Below, piece by piece: positions 25,501 through 40,500 of a DNA stretch of 64,000 nt; the stretch's first letter is position 1; each line of letters begins with the position of its first letter. The notes under the pieces were generated by a model. It worked only from the letters and a program-made list of their open reading frames with translations. It had not been told where the DNA came from and did not search any database. The translations under genes were made by a program, and so were the position numbers. The stretch is taken from contig OW799235.1 of assembly GCA_941918925.1 (NCBI GenBank), positions 109,929,076-109,993,075 of the forward strand, given 5' to 3'. The stretch comes from Phyto melanocephala (Eukaryota; Arthropoda; Insecta; Diptera; Rhinophoridae).

Positions 25501-28500
25501 TATATTTTATGTATGTATGTACGTATGAATCTATGCATGTAAAATATTAAGTGATCAACTAAAAATACAAATAGGGCTTAGGTATAATAAAACAAAAACT
25601 ATGAATCTGATTTATCTGATTTTTTCTATTATATTTGTGGAATTTTTACTTGAATCGTAAATTAGTTTTATAAATAAATGTACATACAATTTTCGTTCTT
25701 TTTTATCCCTAAAAGTTTTTGTTATAAAAACATGTATATTCAAAATTATATAGGCGCCACCGCCAAATATAGCCGTGCAGCTATGATGGCGTCAAACAAA
25801 AATACTACGAAAGGCTTGACAAGTAGTTTGATCGTATCTTGACAATATATCAGCCATGAAAAATTCCTTCAGTTTATTGTTTGTATGAGTTTAGTAGAGA
25901 ATGGGTCGCAAAAGAGAATTTGAACTAGAAAAATATGTTGTATTTGATAAGGAAAATAATACATCGAAATGTATTATTTGTAAAAAAAATGCTTAAAGGA
26001 CGGATATCTGGAAATATAAAACGCCATTACGAGGTCATGCATAATATTAAAATACAACACACTGATAACTGCTTACAGGATTAATCAGTAAATAAACGAA
26101 TTACTTTTACTTTTAGTAAAACTTAATAAGAATTTAATTGAATATGTAACAATAAAAAACGAAACAACGGAACAATATATGATATAATATTTATTTTTAT
26201 ATATTTTGTTTTTATTTAGACTCATATATATATTTTTTTGAATTACTGTCCGATGAATAAATAAAAATTAAACTGATACAGGGTGGACCAAAAGTCGCGC
26301 CTGCGTGTAAAAATTGAATAACTTTTTTGTTTATTATTATTTTTTATTAATTTTTTTTTTAATTATAATATTATCTTTGTATGACCTAAATTTTAATTAT
26401 GAAAAATAATATCAGAGAGATGACCACCATTTTCATCGATGCACAATTGGGCTCTTAAACAGGCGTTTTGCATAACTGCACGCAAGGTTTCAGGCTCTAT
26501 TGCCCTGATCTCAGCTTCAATGTTGTTCTTTAGCTGCTCTATACACGCAAAGAAAAAATATGGTTGTGGTAACCATAATGGAAGAGCAACATACTATGAT
26601 TGAATTGTATGATTATGTTTAAAATAATAATGGTTACCAGTTATCATTAGTATGTTTAATTTAAGTATCATTCAATAATCATATATATGGCTACAATTGA
26701 AATCGACAATCTTTGCTTTGTTACGGCAAATTATTGTCTTTTGCTGTAACATACACATATTGCTTGTACTCACCAATTTAATTGCAATTTTTATACCAAT
26801 ATTTTTTTACATTTTCTCGTTTATTTTTAAATTTATTTTAATTTTGCAAAATTTTTGTTCCTTCTTTTTGACATCTCAAACTTTTAAAATAATAAAAATT
26901 TATTCAGCAAGAAGAAGAACAATTGAAATCAAATTATTATTAAAAAAAAATCATAGCTTGATTAATTTGTAATCATACTATTGTCTCACTTATTATTTAA
27001 TGATTATTTTTAATTTTTAATGATTTTGAATATAATGTTATTTTTGTCAAATTAATTTTTTTATATCATACTATTTTTAAATGATAACCATTTAGAAATT
27101 TTTACGAAAAGTAATCATTAAATGATACAATTCAAACAAATATCAAAATATATGATGAAATGAAACAAAAATTACTATTAATTCTTTTCGACAACCAAAT
27201 ATTGTTTTAGAAAAAATAATATGACCGTCGTGTTCATATCGTAACCATGGTTTTTCTTTGCGTGTAGTTTGAGGCTTGTTTACATACACTCGTTCTTTGA
27301 GATAACCCCATAGAAAATAATCAGGGGCAGTTAAATCCGGTGAACGTGCTGGCCCATTAAATTCTGAATTTTTCGAGATAATTCGGTCGTGAAAAATTTC
27401 ATTTAAAAGCGTCATTGTGGCACGGGCCGTGTGTGCTGTTGCTCCATCCTGCTGAAACCACTTGTTGGCTGCCTCAGGGCGTACAAAATTATTAAGCATA
27501 GCGCGATATCTGTCCCCATTCACCGTTACTGTATTAGTAACTTCATCCTCGAAGAACGATTAAAAGTAAAATTCTACCACTTTCGTTGCTCAGTCGTTAA
27601 ATTTTGCATGGTGGTGTAACACGAATCGATGAATAAAATCTGAAAAAATAAAATAAAAAATATTAATAAACAAAAAAGTTATTCAATTTTTACACGCAGG
27701 CGTGACTTTTGGTCCACCCTGTACAAATCAATAAATTTGTTAAAATTTTATTATGAGAATTTTTGTAAAGAATCTTAGGTTAATACTTGTGGCAACTTGT
27801 TTTTTAATTTTTTGGGACATGAATTCATACACAATTTTATTAAGACTGTTAGGCGCCGGAAGAACAATATTTCATAGGTATGTTTTTGTTTTTGTATTTC
27901 TTGCATTCATAAAAGCAATACTTCTTAATTGTGAGTTGGTTTTTTAAACCGCTAAGCGGTACACAAACATCATACACGGCTTTCAGACTAGGCAAGTCAC
28001 TTGCGCAAGTGACTTGCGCAAGTGTTATGTTTATAGGCAAAAGGGGTAAGGTCGGGTTAAGAGGAAGAAACTTGCTCATTTTTAAGTACACACTTGCCTG
28101 TACTCGGCAAGTACGAGCAAGTTTTTATTGAGAAACCAAAAACAAAAGAGTAATAAAAACAAACAAGAGTGCTATATTCGGCCATGCCGAATCTTATATA
28201 CCCTTCACAACGTGTTGTCATGCAACAACAATTGTTTATGTCACCATTTATCTCATATGAAATACGTACATACAAAACATACATATATAAAAACATCCCA
28301 TTGTAATATTATACATTAAGTTTACTTATGTGCTTAAAAAAAAATAAATTAAAAGAAAAATTAAAAATAAAACAATAAAAATTTTAATAAAATATAAAAT
28401 AAAAAAAATTTTTTGGCTCACTCTAACCAGTATACCACGTTTGTATGTATGTGTAGAAAATTGATAATTGTAGAAATTTCAAACGGAATGACAAACCTAT

Positions 28501-31500
28501 ATATACCCTTTTTCAGTGTGTGAAGAGTATAATAAGTAAAAGAGAACGAAACTTGGGCAAGTCAGTTGCTGAGTCTGAACATGAAAGCAAGTTCAAAGAA
28601 AAATAAAAGAAAATAAAAAACTAACTTGAGCAAGTGACTTGCCCAATGCGAAAGGGGTAATACTTACAAACATTACACGTATACAGTCGGATTCGGGTAA
28701 GGGAAGTTGATAATTGAAGGATTTTTTTTGGCTTATGCCAAAGATTTTCATTAATAAAAAACTGTGGACAAATTGAAACCATTTTGATTAAATAGATTTT
28801 CTACTTTTTATATTGTTTTAAACAAAATAAGAGCAAATGTTGCACAACAGTGCAACAAATTAGCTGTAGCATTGTATTTCGTCGTATATTAATAAGATTT
28901 TTTTCTACTAAGCAGTGTTTGCTTTATTGAAGTTTGTAGCTCTAAAAACATAAAAGCTGTAAAACTGATTTTCCCTTAAGCGAACTCATTTTCTTTAAAA
29001 TATAGTAAAAATATTTAATTGTAGCTTCACCGAATTCGACTGTATTACATATTTTTCTATACACACATTTTTTTTATGTGGCGCCAAAATAAATTTTTGT
29101 GTTGTATTCCTTGCAAGGGATGATTTTCACATATACCTTTTTATTCATGTCGTTTGTTCTTTAGGTATTGTTGTTGTTAAAAGAGGCATTGGGTACAGTG
29201 TGACACACAACTTTTTACCTATAGGCGCTTGACATATGCTTATATATAAAGTAGCTTTTATACCGAGTTTCAATTTAAGACAAACACGGATTTTTACTTT
29301 ACTGAGTAAAAAAAAAATAGGAATATAATGAATTTTCTGTTTACATTTTCAGGTATATATGTTTATATATGTGTTTTGCTAATACGCATATCCTTTTAAG
29401 ACTTTACCTTTTTATATAAATGCCTAATTATTTTATTAGACCTATAAAGTTGTTTTTCTTGCCCGCATCTTTAAATCAATTATAATTAAATTTATGAGGA
29501 TAAAAATATTATATATGTATTTATGGATATATAAAATGTAATATTTATACACGATACAGCTATTTATATACATATAAGCAAAATCCAATCTGTTAAGAAC
29601 GCATTGTGTTGTTTAAATAATTATGATTGCTACTGTACATTATTTAATGTTAAGATTTTTTTCATACCACAAACAACAACAAATAAAAAGAGGAAATTTT
29701 TAAAACAAATTATTCGTTTTTGATTCATTTTGCTTAGAATGAAATATATTAAATTTGTGAGAGGAATGAAACACGACGAATTTTAAAAATAAAAATTGTA
29801 TTGCAAACGAAACAAATGAACAAAAATATTTTTATATTATTTGTGAAAAGAATGATAAAAAATAAAAATACTAAATAGAATTTGACTCACAACTTTTATA
29901 TTTTCAATTCAGAGCATAATCTCAAAAACAAGCGAAAAAAATGAAATTGTATTCACAAACATAATTTTTTGCGTACTATGATATTAATATGAACTCAAGC
30001 CTGATTAAAAATTTAAATAATATTTTAAAATTGTTTAAACTCCTAAATAATTTTCGAACATTCAGTACAGTCCGATACAATTATACTCATTTTAATTATG
30101 CATATTTTATTTATATGCAATAACTTAAAATATTTTATTGTTGTGTATTTATTTTTCTCCATAAATTTTAAATTGTTTTTTCAATCATCTGCTAATTGAG
30201 TTGCTAATATAAAAAAGTATAAAAACTACACACATATTTTGTTAGAACACACTTCTGCAATCAAAAAATTAGTTGAGTTTTTGAAAGCAATAACAATATT
30301 TATACAAAATAACTGGCAGGACAAGTCACTCTCAGCAGGATGTCAAGTGTTTTTGCTATTCAGTGAACAATTTTTAATTTGTTTAAATGTAAAACACTGA
30401 ATTGTGTTAAAGTCGGTTTGAAAGTAAATAATTATTTTGTTTTGGTATTCGAAATAAATAAATGTTTCATGTAAATTTAAACCATTCGGATTTGACATTG
30501 TATTGGTAATGTTTATAACAATAATGCCGTGCAAGTTCCGTACGATTCAATTTTTCTCGGATGGCAAAACAGGAATATATGTAGTTGTTTAAACAGTTTT
30601 ATTTATAAGTTAAATTCATAATAAACCATTTAAATATTCATTTAACCATAAAATACCAAATATAGCCTTTAAGTTTCCACTGTTTTCACGTTTGCATCTA
30701 ACACCCACACACTTACATACACATACATACGTAAATATAACCTTTCGCTGAGTATATTTTTGCAAATTATTTTGCTACAAGTGCATAGATCCTGAAGCGT
30801 GAAATATGTTTAATTATTTAATTTCAATTTCATTATGTTCAATCAGGCATAGAATTAACATTAAATTTAATTATAAATCAAAAATTACTCAAAAGACGGA
30901 TGCAAAATTATTAAATTAATAATATGAAAATTTTCAAATGAGAATAAAAAAACAAGTTAAAATGAAACAAATCAGCGTCAACTTGTACATAAATTAAGAA
31001 TTTTCAATTTCTCAATTTATTATCATTTGTACTGGGATTATAATAAAAATACAAGACAGGTTGCTCTGTATAAAGTATAAAGTTGTTACTGCTGGATGTT
31101 AACATAAAAATGCGTGCTTCACAACAGATGGTTTTCCACTTTAATACTTAAAGGTACTTATCAATCATTTACTCCCATTTAGTTACTAAATGTTATATGT
31201 AATGTAAGCAAAAAAATTTTCTTCCCAAATGTTGAAATTTTGAATCATATGCGGAACTTTTGCTTTACTTCTTTTATTTGAAACACGTTTTTATTTACAT
31301 CATTTGCTTACCGAAGATTATGGCTAATATGTTCCATCGGTTTTAACGTGAAAGAAAAGTCTTGTGCAGTTCAGAAGTGCTGATTTTTACAAGGAAGACG
31401 AAGATCAACCAAACCTGCCAAAAGAGTCTGCAGACCAGGAATTGGAGGCATTACTCTATAAAAAATGTTGTCAGGCTCAAGAAGATCTTGCAAATTTTTT

Positions 31501-34500
31501 TAGGATCTTTTTATAGAAGATATTTGCGAGACGCAGAGTGCACCTATAAGTTATGAAATTGAGTACCATACGAATTAAAGCCTTTTTGATTTTGCATGCC
31601 CGAAATGCTGCTTAAACGCTGTAAAACAAATCATTTATTCACCAAATCATTACATGTGACTTAAAAAAATGGGTCTATTACCCAAAACGTAAGCTATTGT
31701 ATATAAAGCACGGCAATAAGATGAATTCACACCAAATCTAAATATCGATGACGCTAAAATAATTCTTTGCACTTGGTAGGACCAAATGTGTCCCGCACTT
31801 AGCATAACTGGTTCGAACTGATAGGCATGAAACCTTACTATTAAATCTTGAGAACTTGCTGTACCACTCATTGAATTACCTTCAAAAAACTACTAGGAAA
31901 GAAGAAGTATAAAAACTTTACATTCGCGTCTTATACTACAGGTCTTGCTTCGTCTGGTAACTATTTGTTTTGATCGATACAGAACTTTTTTTCTCTGGAA
32001 AACGCCTCATTTCATAACAAGATATCCAAAATAAGCAACATTTGTTCTCAGCCTAAAAAAAACGAACAGTTTTTTTTACGTCGCATTTATATGTTGTAGG
32101 GAAAGTAGCAAACGTTCGTTGCTGACAAAGACCATTACTTTGAATTAATTTATATTGTACAATTGTGTTTAAAAAGAATCTAAAAAATTTAAAAAATCCC
32201 GCATTTTTAAGAAATACACTTCATATGTGAAACAGCCCCGAGAAAGACTCAGAAAAACTTTAAAATTGTGGAAGTTTTCTTGTAACAGCTTCCGAATTTC
32301 TAACAGAGACTTATCTTGATTATCTTTGAATATAATATTTGTAATGGTCATTTAACTTGCAATACCTTTTAATAATAATCGGCTCAAATGATTGTGATGT
32401 TTTTATGCAAATACAAGTTTCTGCCTTTTAGTAGCAGTAAAGTTCAATAGAAGACTGTAAAGCTTGCAGCAAAATTAAAGTATATTTTTGGTACTCTCTC
32501 GTTTCGGAATTTATTGCAAAGTCACATAACTTAACACTGCTAAATTTCTTTTATGAGGTTATGTCGTGTCAAAGATTTATAAATATGTATCCGTACTAAC
32601 TCAATATTATATGGTCAAAGTTAATACATATTTGTAGAAATTAATGTTAAACGAATTACAGAAATTCAATGGAAACGGTCTGAATTAAAAAAAAATGCTT
32701 TTAGTATCGTTAATGTATAAAATCAGAAGTAATTCAACTGAGATATTGAGGAATATAATTGAGTAGAATGAAATAAACGAAATCATAGTACGAACCTGCA
32801 AAGCCGTGGAGTTTATTTAGCCAATATGTCACTCAGAATATTTGTGAATCACTAAACAAAATGGTCTTAACACTTATTACATTAAATAAGTTTTACACTT
32901 ACTATGAGACTTTAACCAATTTTAATACACCTCTAAAGTTTTCTTAATAACTCTATGAAGGATTCCCAAAGTAAATCATCTAGTTTACCAGAAAAAATTC
33001 CATCTACTTTTAATCCATATCACTTCTACTTTTACTGTAATCATAAAAAATATTTTATTTTATTATCAACATGTTCATTTGTTGTCTCCAGCTTCCTCTA
33101 CAGTTATCTTGCCTTTTTTTATCCCTTTGACGTTTTTATGCTATAACATTTTAAGAGTTTTGATATTTTTTTTTTCTTATTCGTTATCATTTCAGTCAAT
33201 TGAAAATGTGATGAAAAAACTTCGCTCTATTATGGAGGAAACATATATTTTACGTGATTTTGTACCATTAAATCTGTTCATGTTGGATAATCGTCATGTT
33301 AAGCAATCGGTTGCAATGTTGGTAAAGAATATTTATGATTTTATCATTGACTTTTATATGGCTGTAAATCTCAATGAAAATCGTGCGTAAGTAAAAAATA
33401 ATAAAAAAAAAACACACTCGTAAACACAAAAAACATTTATGCAAGCAAACATACACATATGCACGTGTTAGTAAATGTGCAGGTGGTAGTAAGAGGTATT
33501 GTGTTACAGACTATATTCTAGACAAAAAACTAGACTATAAGTTAGACTTAAAATTGTACTTTAAATAAAACCTTCGACAAAACTATTGACTGGCCTATAG
33601 TTGCTACCTTAAAATGATTGATACATATGCACATACATATGTCCATTTTCGACTTCATTCTCCAGTAATTTCAAGGATTCCGATATATAACGTTTTGGCT
33701 TACTGAGTTCTATGTCCTTATAAGCTTTTACCCTAGACTTTAGTAATGCAAAGTTGTTGACTGGTAATTGCCTAAAACACTTTTTTCTGAGTTCTTCGTA
33801 ATCGCTAGTTTTTACCTCAGACTGACGTCCCAAATTGCATTGACACTTTATGTGTCCCTGCCTATGTGGACCATGTGCGTGAATTCATTACTCATCTAGT
33901 TAAGACCCCCCACAATAGCCAAGTACTTCCCAGACTTACCTCTCCACCTTTTGCAGGACCTCATTGTTCATTCCTTTAGAAAGTTTTTGGTCAACAAAAA
34001 CACATGCATAGAAAGTTACGATTGGTCTAAAATATAACTTAAGAAATAAAGTATTTAAGAGACGATTAACAAAACTTACAAAATAGTTTTAAATAACAGG
34101 TAGGACAAATGTCCCACTACCATTTTGATTGCCTATAACTTTGCTCAAAGAAAAGATAAGTGAGTTTGGTTTTCACCATTTTTTTTTTGTCATAATTGGA
34201 AAATTATATTTGCTAAATAGCGACCGCGATTCGCTGTGCTACTTTATGCTCTTTGTAAGGCATTTTTCATGACATCCTGCAAAATTCCAGGATGAATTTC
34301 TTCAATTTCGTGACGAATATTGTCTTTGAAATGGTTATTCGTTTGGGGCTTATTCACATAAACCTTTGAATTTAAAACATTCATTATGAAAACGTTTGAT
34401 GCTGTTAAATACGGAGCCTCCATTTCGCGAAATTTGTCGATTATTTTCAGAACGATCTTCTTGTGGCGTATATTTATCATCTTAATTTTTATGTTTTTTA

Positions 34501-37500
34501 TTTTACCACAAAAATTTCCACTAGTATTAGAGAAGAGACCCAGGAAAATTTGGATTAATACTAAAGTTCAACCGGTGTCCTGAGGTGGTATACTGGAGAC
34601 ACTGTTCTACCATAAATGAATGCTACTATCTACTACCACGATAAGGTCAAAGCTGCTCATGTGGCATTATACAGAACTTCTATTTACCAGCTGACGGCCA
34701 TATTAGAGATCAAAGGCTCTCTGCGTCACGCATTCCTGGAGTACCCTGTTCTACAATGTGCTATAGTAAATTTTTGGAAGGTAGAAATTTCTGCCTAAAT
34801 AATTTGCTTTCCACCAAGATGTTAGATAAGAAAGTGGGGTGCCGGAAGCAAGAGACACCTCCAAATCTCACACTCGAAGACCAATATGGTCAATTGTGTT
34901 CCATCTAGATGTTAAAAGATGTTATATATAACATCAGAGCACAGAAACTAATTATCAAATTAGAACAACACTTTTGTTTGTTTTCAGATTCGTTTTTAAA
35001 TCAAACACACTTTTTCCCCTTTTATTCCTAGTCAACTCTACAGGATTAACATAGAAGACTTCATGAAATGAATACACGCTCATTTTCTTTTATCACTAAT
35101 TAACATTTACATGGCATTACGTTGTTAACTGACTGACATGTATATTAACTTAAATAATGTTGATTTAATAAAGTTTCTTTTATTCTCATTAAAACTAACT
35201 ACTAAAGGCGTATATGCACTGACCTCATCACAAATACTACAGTACATCCGTACACACGTACTCAAATGAGCGCTCATATAGGCAGATGTGTGACGTATTG
35301 TTAAATGTATTTAACATTTAAAAAAATTTTTATGTTTATCTCTCTGCTCAGTCATTAACAATTTAACAAATATTTACTTTTTACAAAAGAGAGTCAAGTT
35401 ATGCAAATATTCGTGCACAAAATGTCGCACAGTGTTGCATCTGCATATAAACGAAGAGTATTTGCAACATCATCATACAAGGACCGACCGCTTTTGTAAA
35501 ATAAACAGTTTTAACACATTTTCTATACAAGCACATACATACCTGCATACACATACATACATTTGTAAAATATAATTATTTTCTTTACATTTCAGTTTTT
35601 TATTTATTTCATTTCCTGTTAATTATGTAGACACTTTTTGTATATATTTGCTTCCTGTATACACGCACACATACACTTGCATACTTTATACTTAGTATGT
35701 AGATGTATGACGAACAAAATAAACTTTTTTCTGATTTTCTCTTTTTCGCTCAACTGAAATTCGTTGCTTTTCACTATTATATCCGTTTTAATATACACAA
35801 ATTCTCTTACAATGGGTTAAACATAAATAAAATAAACAAAAAGAATATGTGATGCTTTGGAAGAAATGTCAATGAAGGCAGGTGAACGTCCGGAAGAGAC
35901 GGCAGAAGTTGTTGCATTACAAAACTATTTGGCAGAATGTAGAGATGAGAAAATATTTGCCATTAAAGATGAGATAAAAGTGGTATCAAAACGTGTTGTA
36001 TTCTTGCTGACACACACAATATTAAAAAGTAAGTATTTATACAAAAAAATAATAATAATATATACTTATGTGTAGAAGAACAAAAAAAATGTAAGAAAAA
36101 TAAGGATTTAAAAAGGATATAGTGAGAATTAAAAGAAAAACAAACTATTCCATTTACAAAAGCACAAAACAAACAAAACAAATTGTATAAAAACAAACTT
36201 AGTCGTTCAAAACATACAAGTAGGAAAAAACAGAGAAAGAAGAAAATAGTAACACTTTGTAGATTTTATAATTTCAGGGAAAACAAAATGTAAGTGTTAA
36301 TAGTTGTAAAGAGCTAATTAAATTGGTGTTCAGTGTACGGCAGGACTCAATTTCTAAGCAACATTAATACTTGGTAACGGCAACAAAAATGAATGAAAAA
36401 TGAAACTGACAGGCAACTAAATCGATTGTGTGTCTGTGTGCATATAAATACAAACACTTTTACTACATTTAATGATTTAATGAATTACACCTAATTCTAT
36501 TTTTACACGGTAATTGCTCCCAGGAAAATCCGTGTAAAAAAACTGTGTGAAAAAAACATTGGTCATATGCAAAGTAGGTGATTGGTTCCTTATCTCTAAA
36601 ACTTTTGAAATTAGTGAAAAACATGGATTTTTTAAGAACAACTATTCAGGTTTATTTTATAAAATTACATAATAATGTGTTTTTACAGAAGCATAGTTAT
36701 TAAAGAAAAAAACGATATGTACTCTCAGCTTAAAAGGAATTTAAAAAAAATAATGATAAGTTCAGGAACTAAAAACAATTATGTAAATCAGCTATGGTGT
36801 TACCAAAAAGAATAGGTTATTCATTTTTATTCCGTTTTTTCTTTAGTAGCATCTCTAGTATATGACGAAGATTTAGGTTAGGTTAGGTTCGGTTGAAAAG
36901 GAGGGGCACTAAAAGCCCAAACCTATGACAGGTATACACGTATGCCCAGTTGGCATGTTGTGCGCTCCATGTGGGAAACGGAATTCCCAAACCAAAACCA
37001 TACCAAAATTTTCCAATAAATATCGGACTAGCTCAAGAACTTAGTCCCCTCAATGTAATTCCTTATGGATTTCCAGTTCGAGTTCCCCAGGTACTCCGAA
37101 TTCGGCATAGTATTCACTGCAAATATCTCGCGTCTAATATGCCCAAACGCAGGATAGTGTATCAAAGTCTCTTCCTCTTCCTCGCATGCTCTACATGTCG
37201 TTTCCTCAGACAATTTCATGCGAGCTAGATGGGTTCTCAACTCCGTATGACCTGTGATCATACTGGTTAGTCTCCTAAGTGTTGGTCTACTCAATCTCAG
37301 AATTTTCTTTGATTTCTTAAGATTTGGGTCACCCCATAGTATTTTTGTCAATTTACCGACGTCAGTGCATTGCCATTTTCTGGCATGTTCCTCCGTCGCC
37401 CAACATTTTAGTTCATCCTTGAATCGTTTAAGGGGTTTGGCGTTCTCCAAAGTTATAGTACTCAGAAGAGCTCCCATTTTGGATAATTTGTCGGCTTTCT

Positions 37501-40500
37501 CGTTTCGAATCAGCCCGTGATGGCTTGATATCCATATTATCTCCAGGTGTTCACAATATGCATATGAGTATATCTCGCTCTTGCTTTGCAAAACGTTCCG
37601 GGATTCAACTTTCTCAATGTCTTAATCACTGATTGGCTATCCGTAAAGATACGAATCAGGGTTTCGCTATTCGTTTCCTTTATCCATTAAATTCCTTCCG
37701 TAATCGCCATGATCTCAGCCTGGAAAATGGTATTGTGATCTGGTAGACGGAAGTATTTGTTTCTGTTTCGGCTTATGTCGTATAAGCCCACATGATGGTG
37801 ATGATTTAACAGATAGACTCGTTCCAGAAATCACCGATTGCCTAATTGAAATTAATTTCTTTATAGTTCTTACTGTGGCTTCGCTTGAACAGAGCATTTT
37901 GCCAAGAAATGTTGAGCTGTCTCCATTTCGAAGGCGATCTAAAATTTCAATTTTGGTTTCCAAAGTAATGGCTTTACGTTTTAGTTTTGTTTTTGTAGTT
38001 TTCGACATTTTCTTTTAGGAAGACATAAAATATTTAACAAAATTTAAAAAAATATATAAATAACTGAATGAATATAAAATATTTTTTTGCTTACCTTTTA
38101 TCTTAATTCGTTAAAATTAAATTCAATGTAACATTGCCTATAAAAAATTCCTTTAGCGAACACGTCTGATTGCATGGATAGTTCAGAAAATACTAACACA
38201 TTCTAGAGGCTGTCGCAAATAAATTTGCTTGTATCCACAAAAAGGGAATTCTCCTAAATTTGTGATATGAACATATTTCGTAAAAATTTAATTTAACCAA
38301 AAAAAATTTAAGCCCAAAAGATTCTAAATCGTGCTAAATGAAATAAAATCATGTAAAAAAATTTATATATGTTTATCTTCAAATCGTGTTACATCAAAAC
38401 CGTGTAAAAATGGACCGAGTAAAAACAGAAACAAACTATATAAACATATGCATAGAAATTTGAATTTGAGAAATAAATATTCCATTAACAAAACTTACAA
38501 AATATATTTAAATAACGGGTAGGACAAAAGTCCCGCTACCATTTGTATTGCCTATAAATTTGCACAAAGAAAAAAATAATTAAGTTTGGTTTTCATAAAA
38601 AAATTATCTTGTCTTACATTTTTTTCGTTAAATTTATATCTGCTAAATGGTGATTGCGATAAGCTATGCAATTTTAAGCTCTTTTTAAGATATTTTTCAT
38701 GACATCCTGCAGTATCTAAGGCTGAATTTCTTTAATTTCGCAACGATTATTATCCTAAGTTGCTGAATCGTTTAGCGCTTATTCATATAGACTGAGATCT
38801 GGCTAGCCATTCTAAATCGTCATTTCGCGAAATTGAACAATTATTTTCAGAAAGATTATTTTTACTAGATATGGTCATTATTTCTGCTTGCTCTTATAGC
38901 GTATATTTATCCATAATAAAATCTAGAAGTCTACACAACACAATAGTTAAAGCAAAACCAAGCTTAATGTCACATAACCTAGATGGCGCGTAATAAAAAT
39001 GGTAGCGGTACCTTTGCGCCAACCGTTATTTATTATTGGTATTTGAAAAAGCAAAAAGAGAACAATTGTAATAGAATCTTAACAATTAAAAAAATTAATC
39101 AAGATAATTCAGTATAGTAATTGATTAAATTAGATTAAATTTTGAAACTTAATTATTAATTATTAAAGGCAAATTGAACTCAAACGTAGAAATTAATACT
39201 AAATTAATTATTCTATAGTGATAAGATTTTTTCTATTATTCTATAGTGATAAGATTTTTTCTATTATTCCATAGTGATATGCGATAAACTATATTAAATT
39301 TTATGGTATAAAAGTACTACACAAAATTGGTGGTGGGTTTCTAAAATTCGGCACAGACGATTAATGCACTCCTACTTGTTTAAAATAATTTAATATTTTA
39401 AACATTAATACAAAAAGTACAAAAAACGTGTCTTCTATATCAGGGGTCGGCAACATTTAGAGTCGGAAGAATCAAAAATTACCATTTAAAACATATAACA
39501 TTTTTAAAGTCACAAAATGTTCCCTAAGTCACCTTTCTGATTAGGCAAGTCTCTTCTGCAAGTTAGTTTTTTTATTTGCTTTTATTTTCCTTTAAACTTG
39601 AACCTTCAGACACAGCAATTAAATTGCGCAAGTTTCGTTTTCTTTTACTTATTTTTTTTTTTTTAATTTTTTGACGTTTATTATTTGCTTTCGGTTTCTC
39701 AATAAAAAAAACTTGCTTGCACCTGCCGAGTACAGGCAAGTGTTTACTCAAATATGAGCAATTTTCTTCCTCTTAACCCGACCATACCCCTTTTATTTAT
39801 AAACACAAGATTTGCGCAAGTCTCTTGCACAAGAGGCTTGCCTAATTTGAAAGGGGTCTTACAAACAACAAATAGAACTGTCATTTATAATTTTTTTTAT
39901 TAAAAAAAAAAAAGAGTTATTTATTCATATGAAAAATATCTATTTATAAAAAAAGCAATTACATATGAGCGAACAAATTTAACAGAAGCGTTGTCTTCGC
40001 ATGGTTTTTGGAATGTTTAGATAAATCTGGTTCACAACTTGTTGTTTTAGGTTTCAAATACGATTTTTAATTTTCGTTTGTAAGTTGGCTTTTTACTTTA
40101 CTTTTATTTATATTCATTTACCTATGTATATTCAACGCATGCTCTCACGAATATGTAGGTCCGAAGATAGCACTTCAAATGCCAACATTTTCATCTCTCT
40201 GTAGCAATCTAAAAGATTATGCCATGCGTCGAATATAAGTGCCTCAACTTCTTTTAAAGCTGTCTACTTTTATTTCTTTACATACACACATTTCTAAACC
40301 TTCAACTCTTTCAACTTGCTCCACAAAGCTTTACTTTTAAAATCGATTAAATGCTCTTCTAGATATAATGTATCAATTCCAAATAGCTCAATGTGGACTT
40401 CATTAATGTTTGTAGTGAGAGGATTTACTATGAATTAAAAAGTGGTTTTTTTGGTTTTGAATTGCTTAAATCTGTCAGCGAGTTCATTTTTCATTTCATC

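Noticed and set aside
36882..36900. TTAGG-like telomere repeat
   Set aside because: Only about three units, directly joined to a LINE 3' end. It is the tail of that element.
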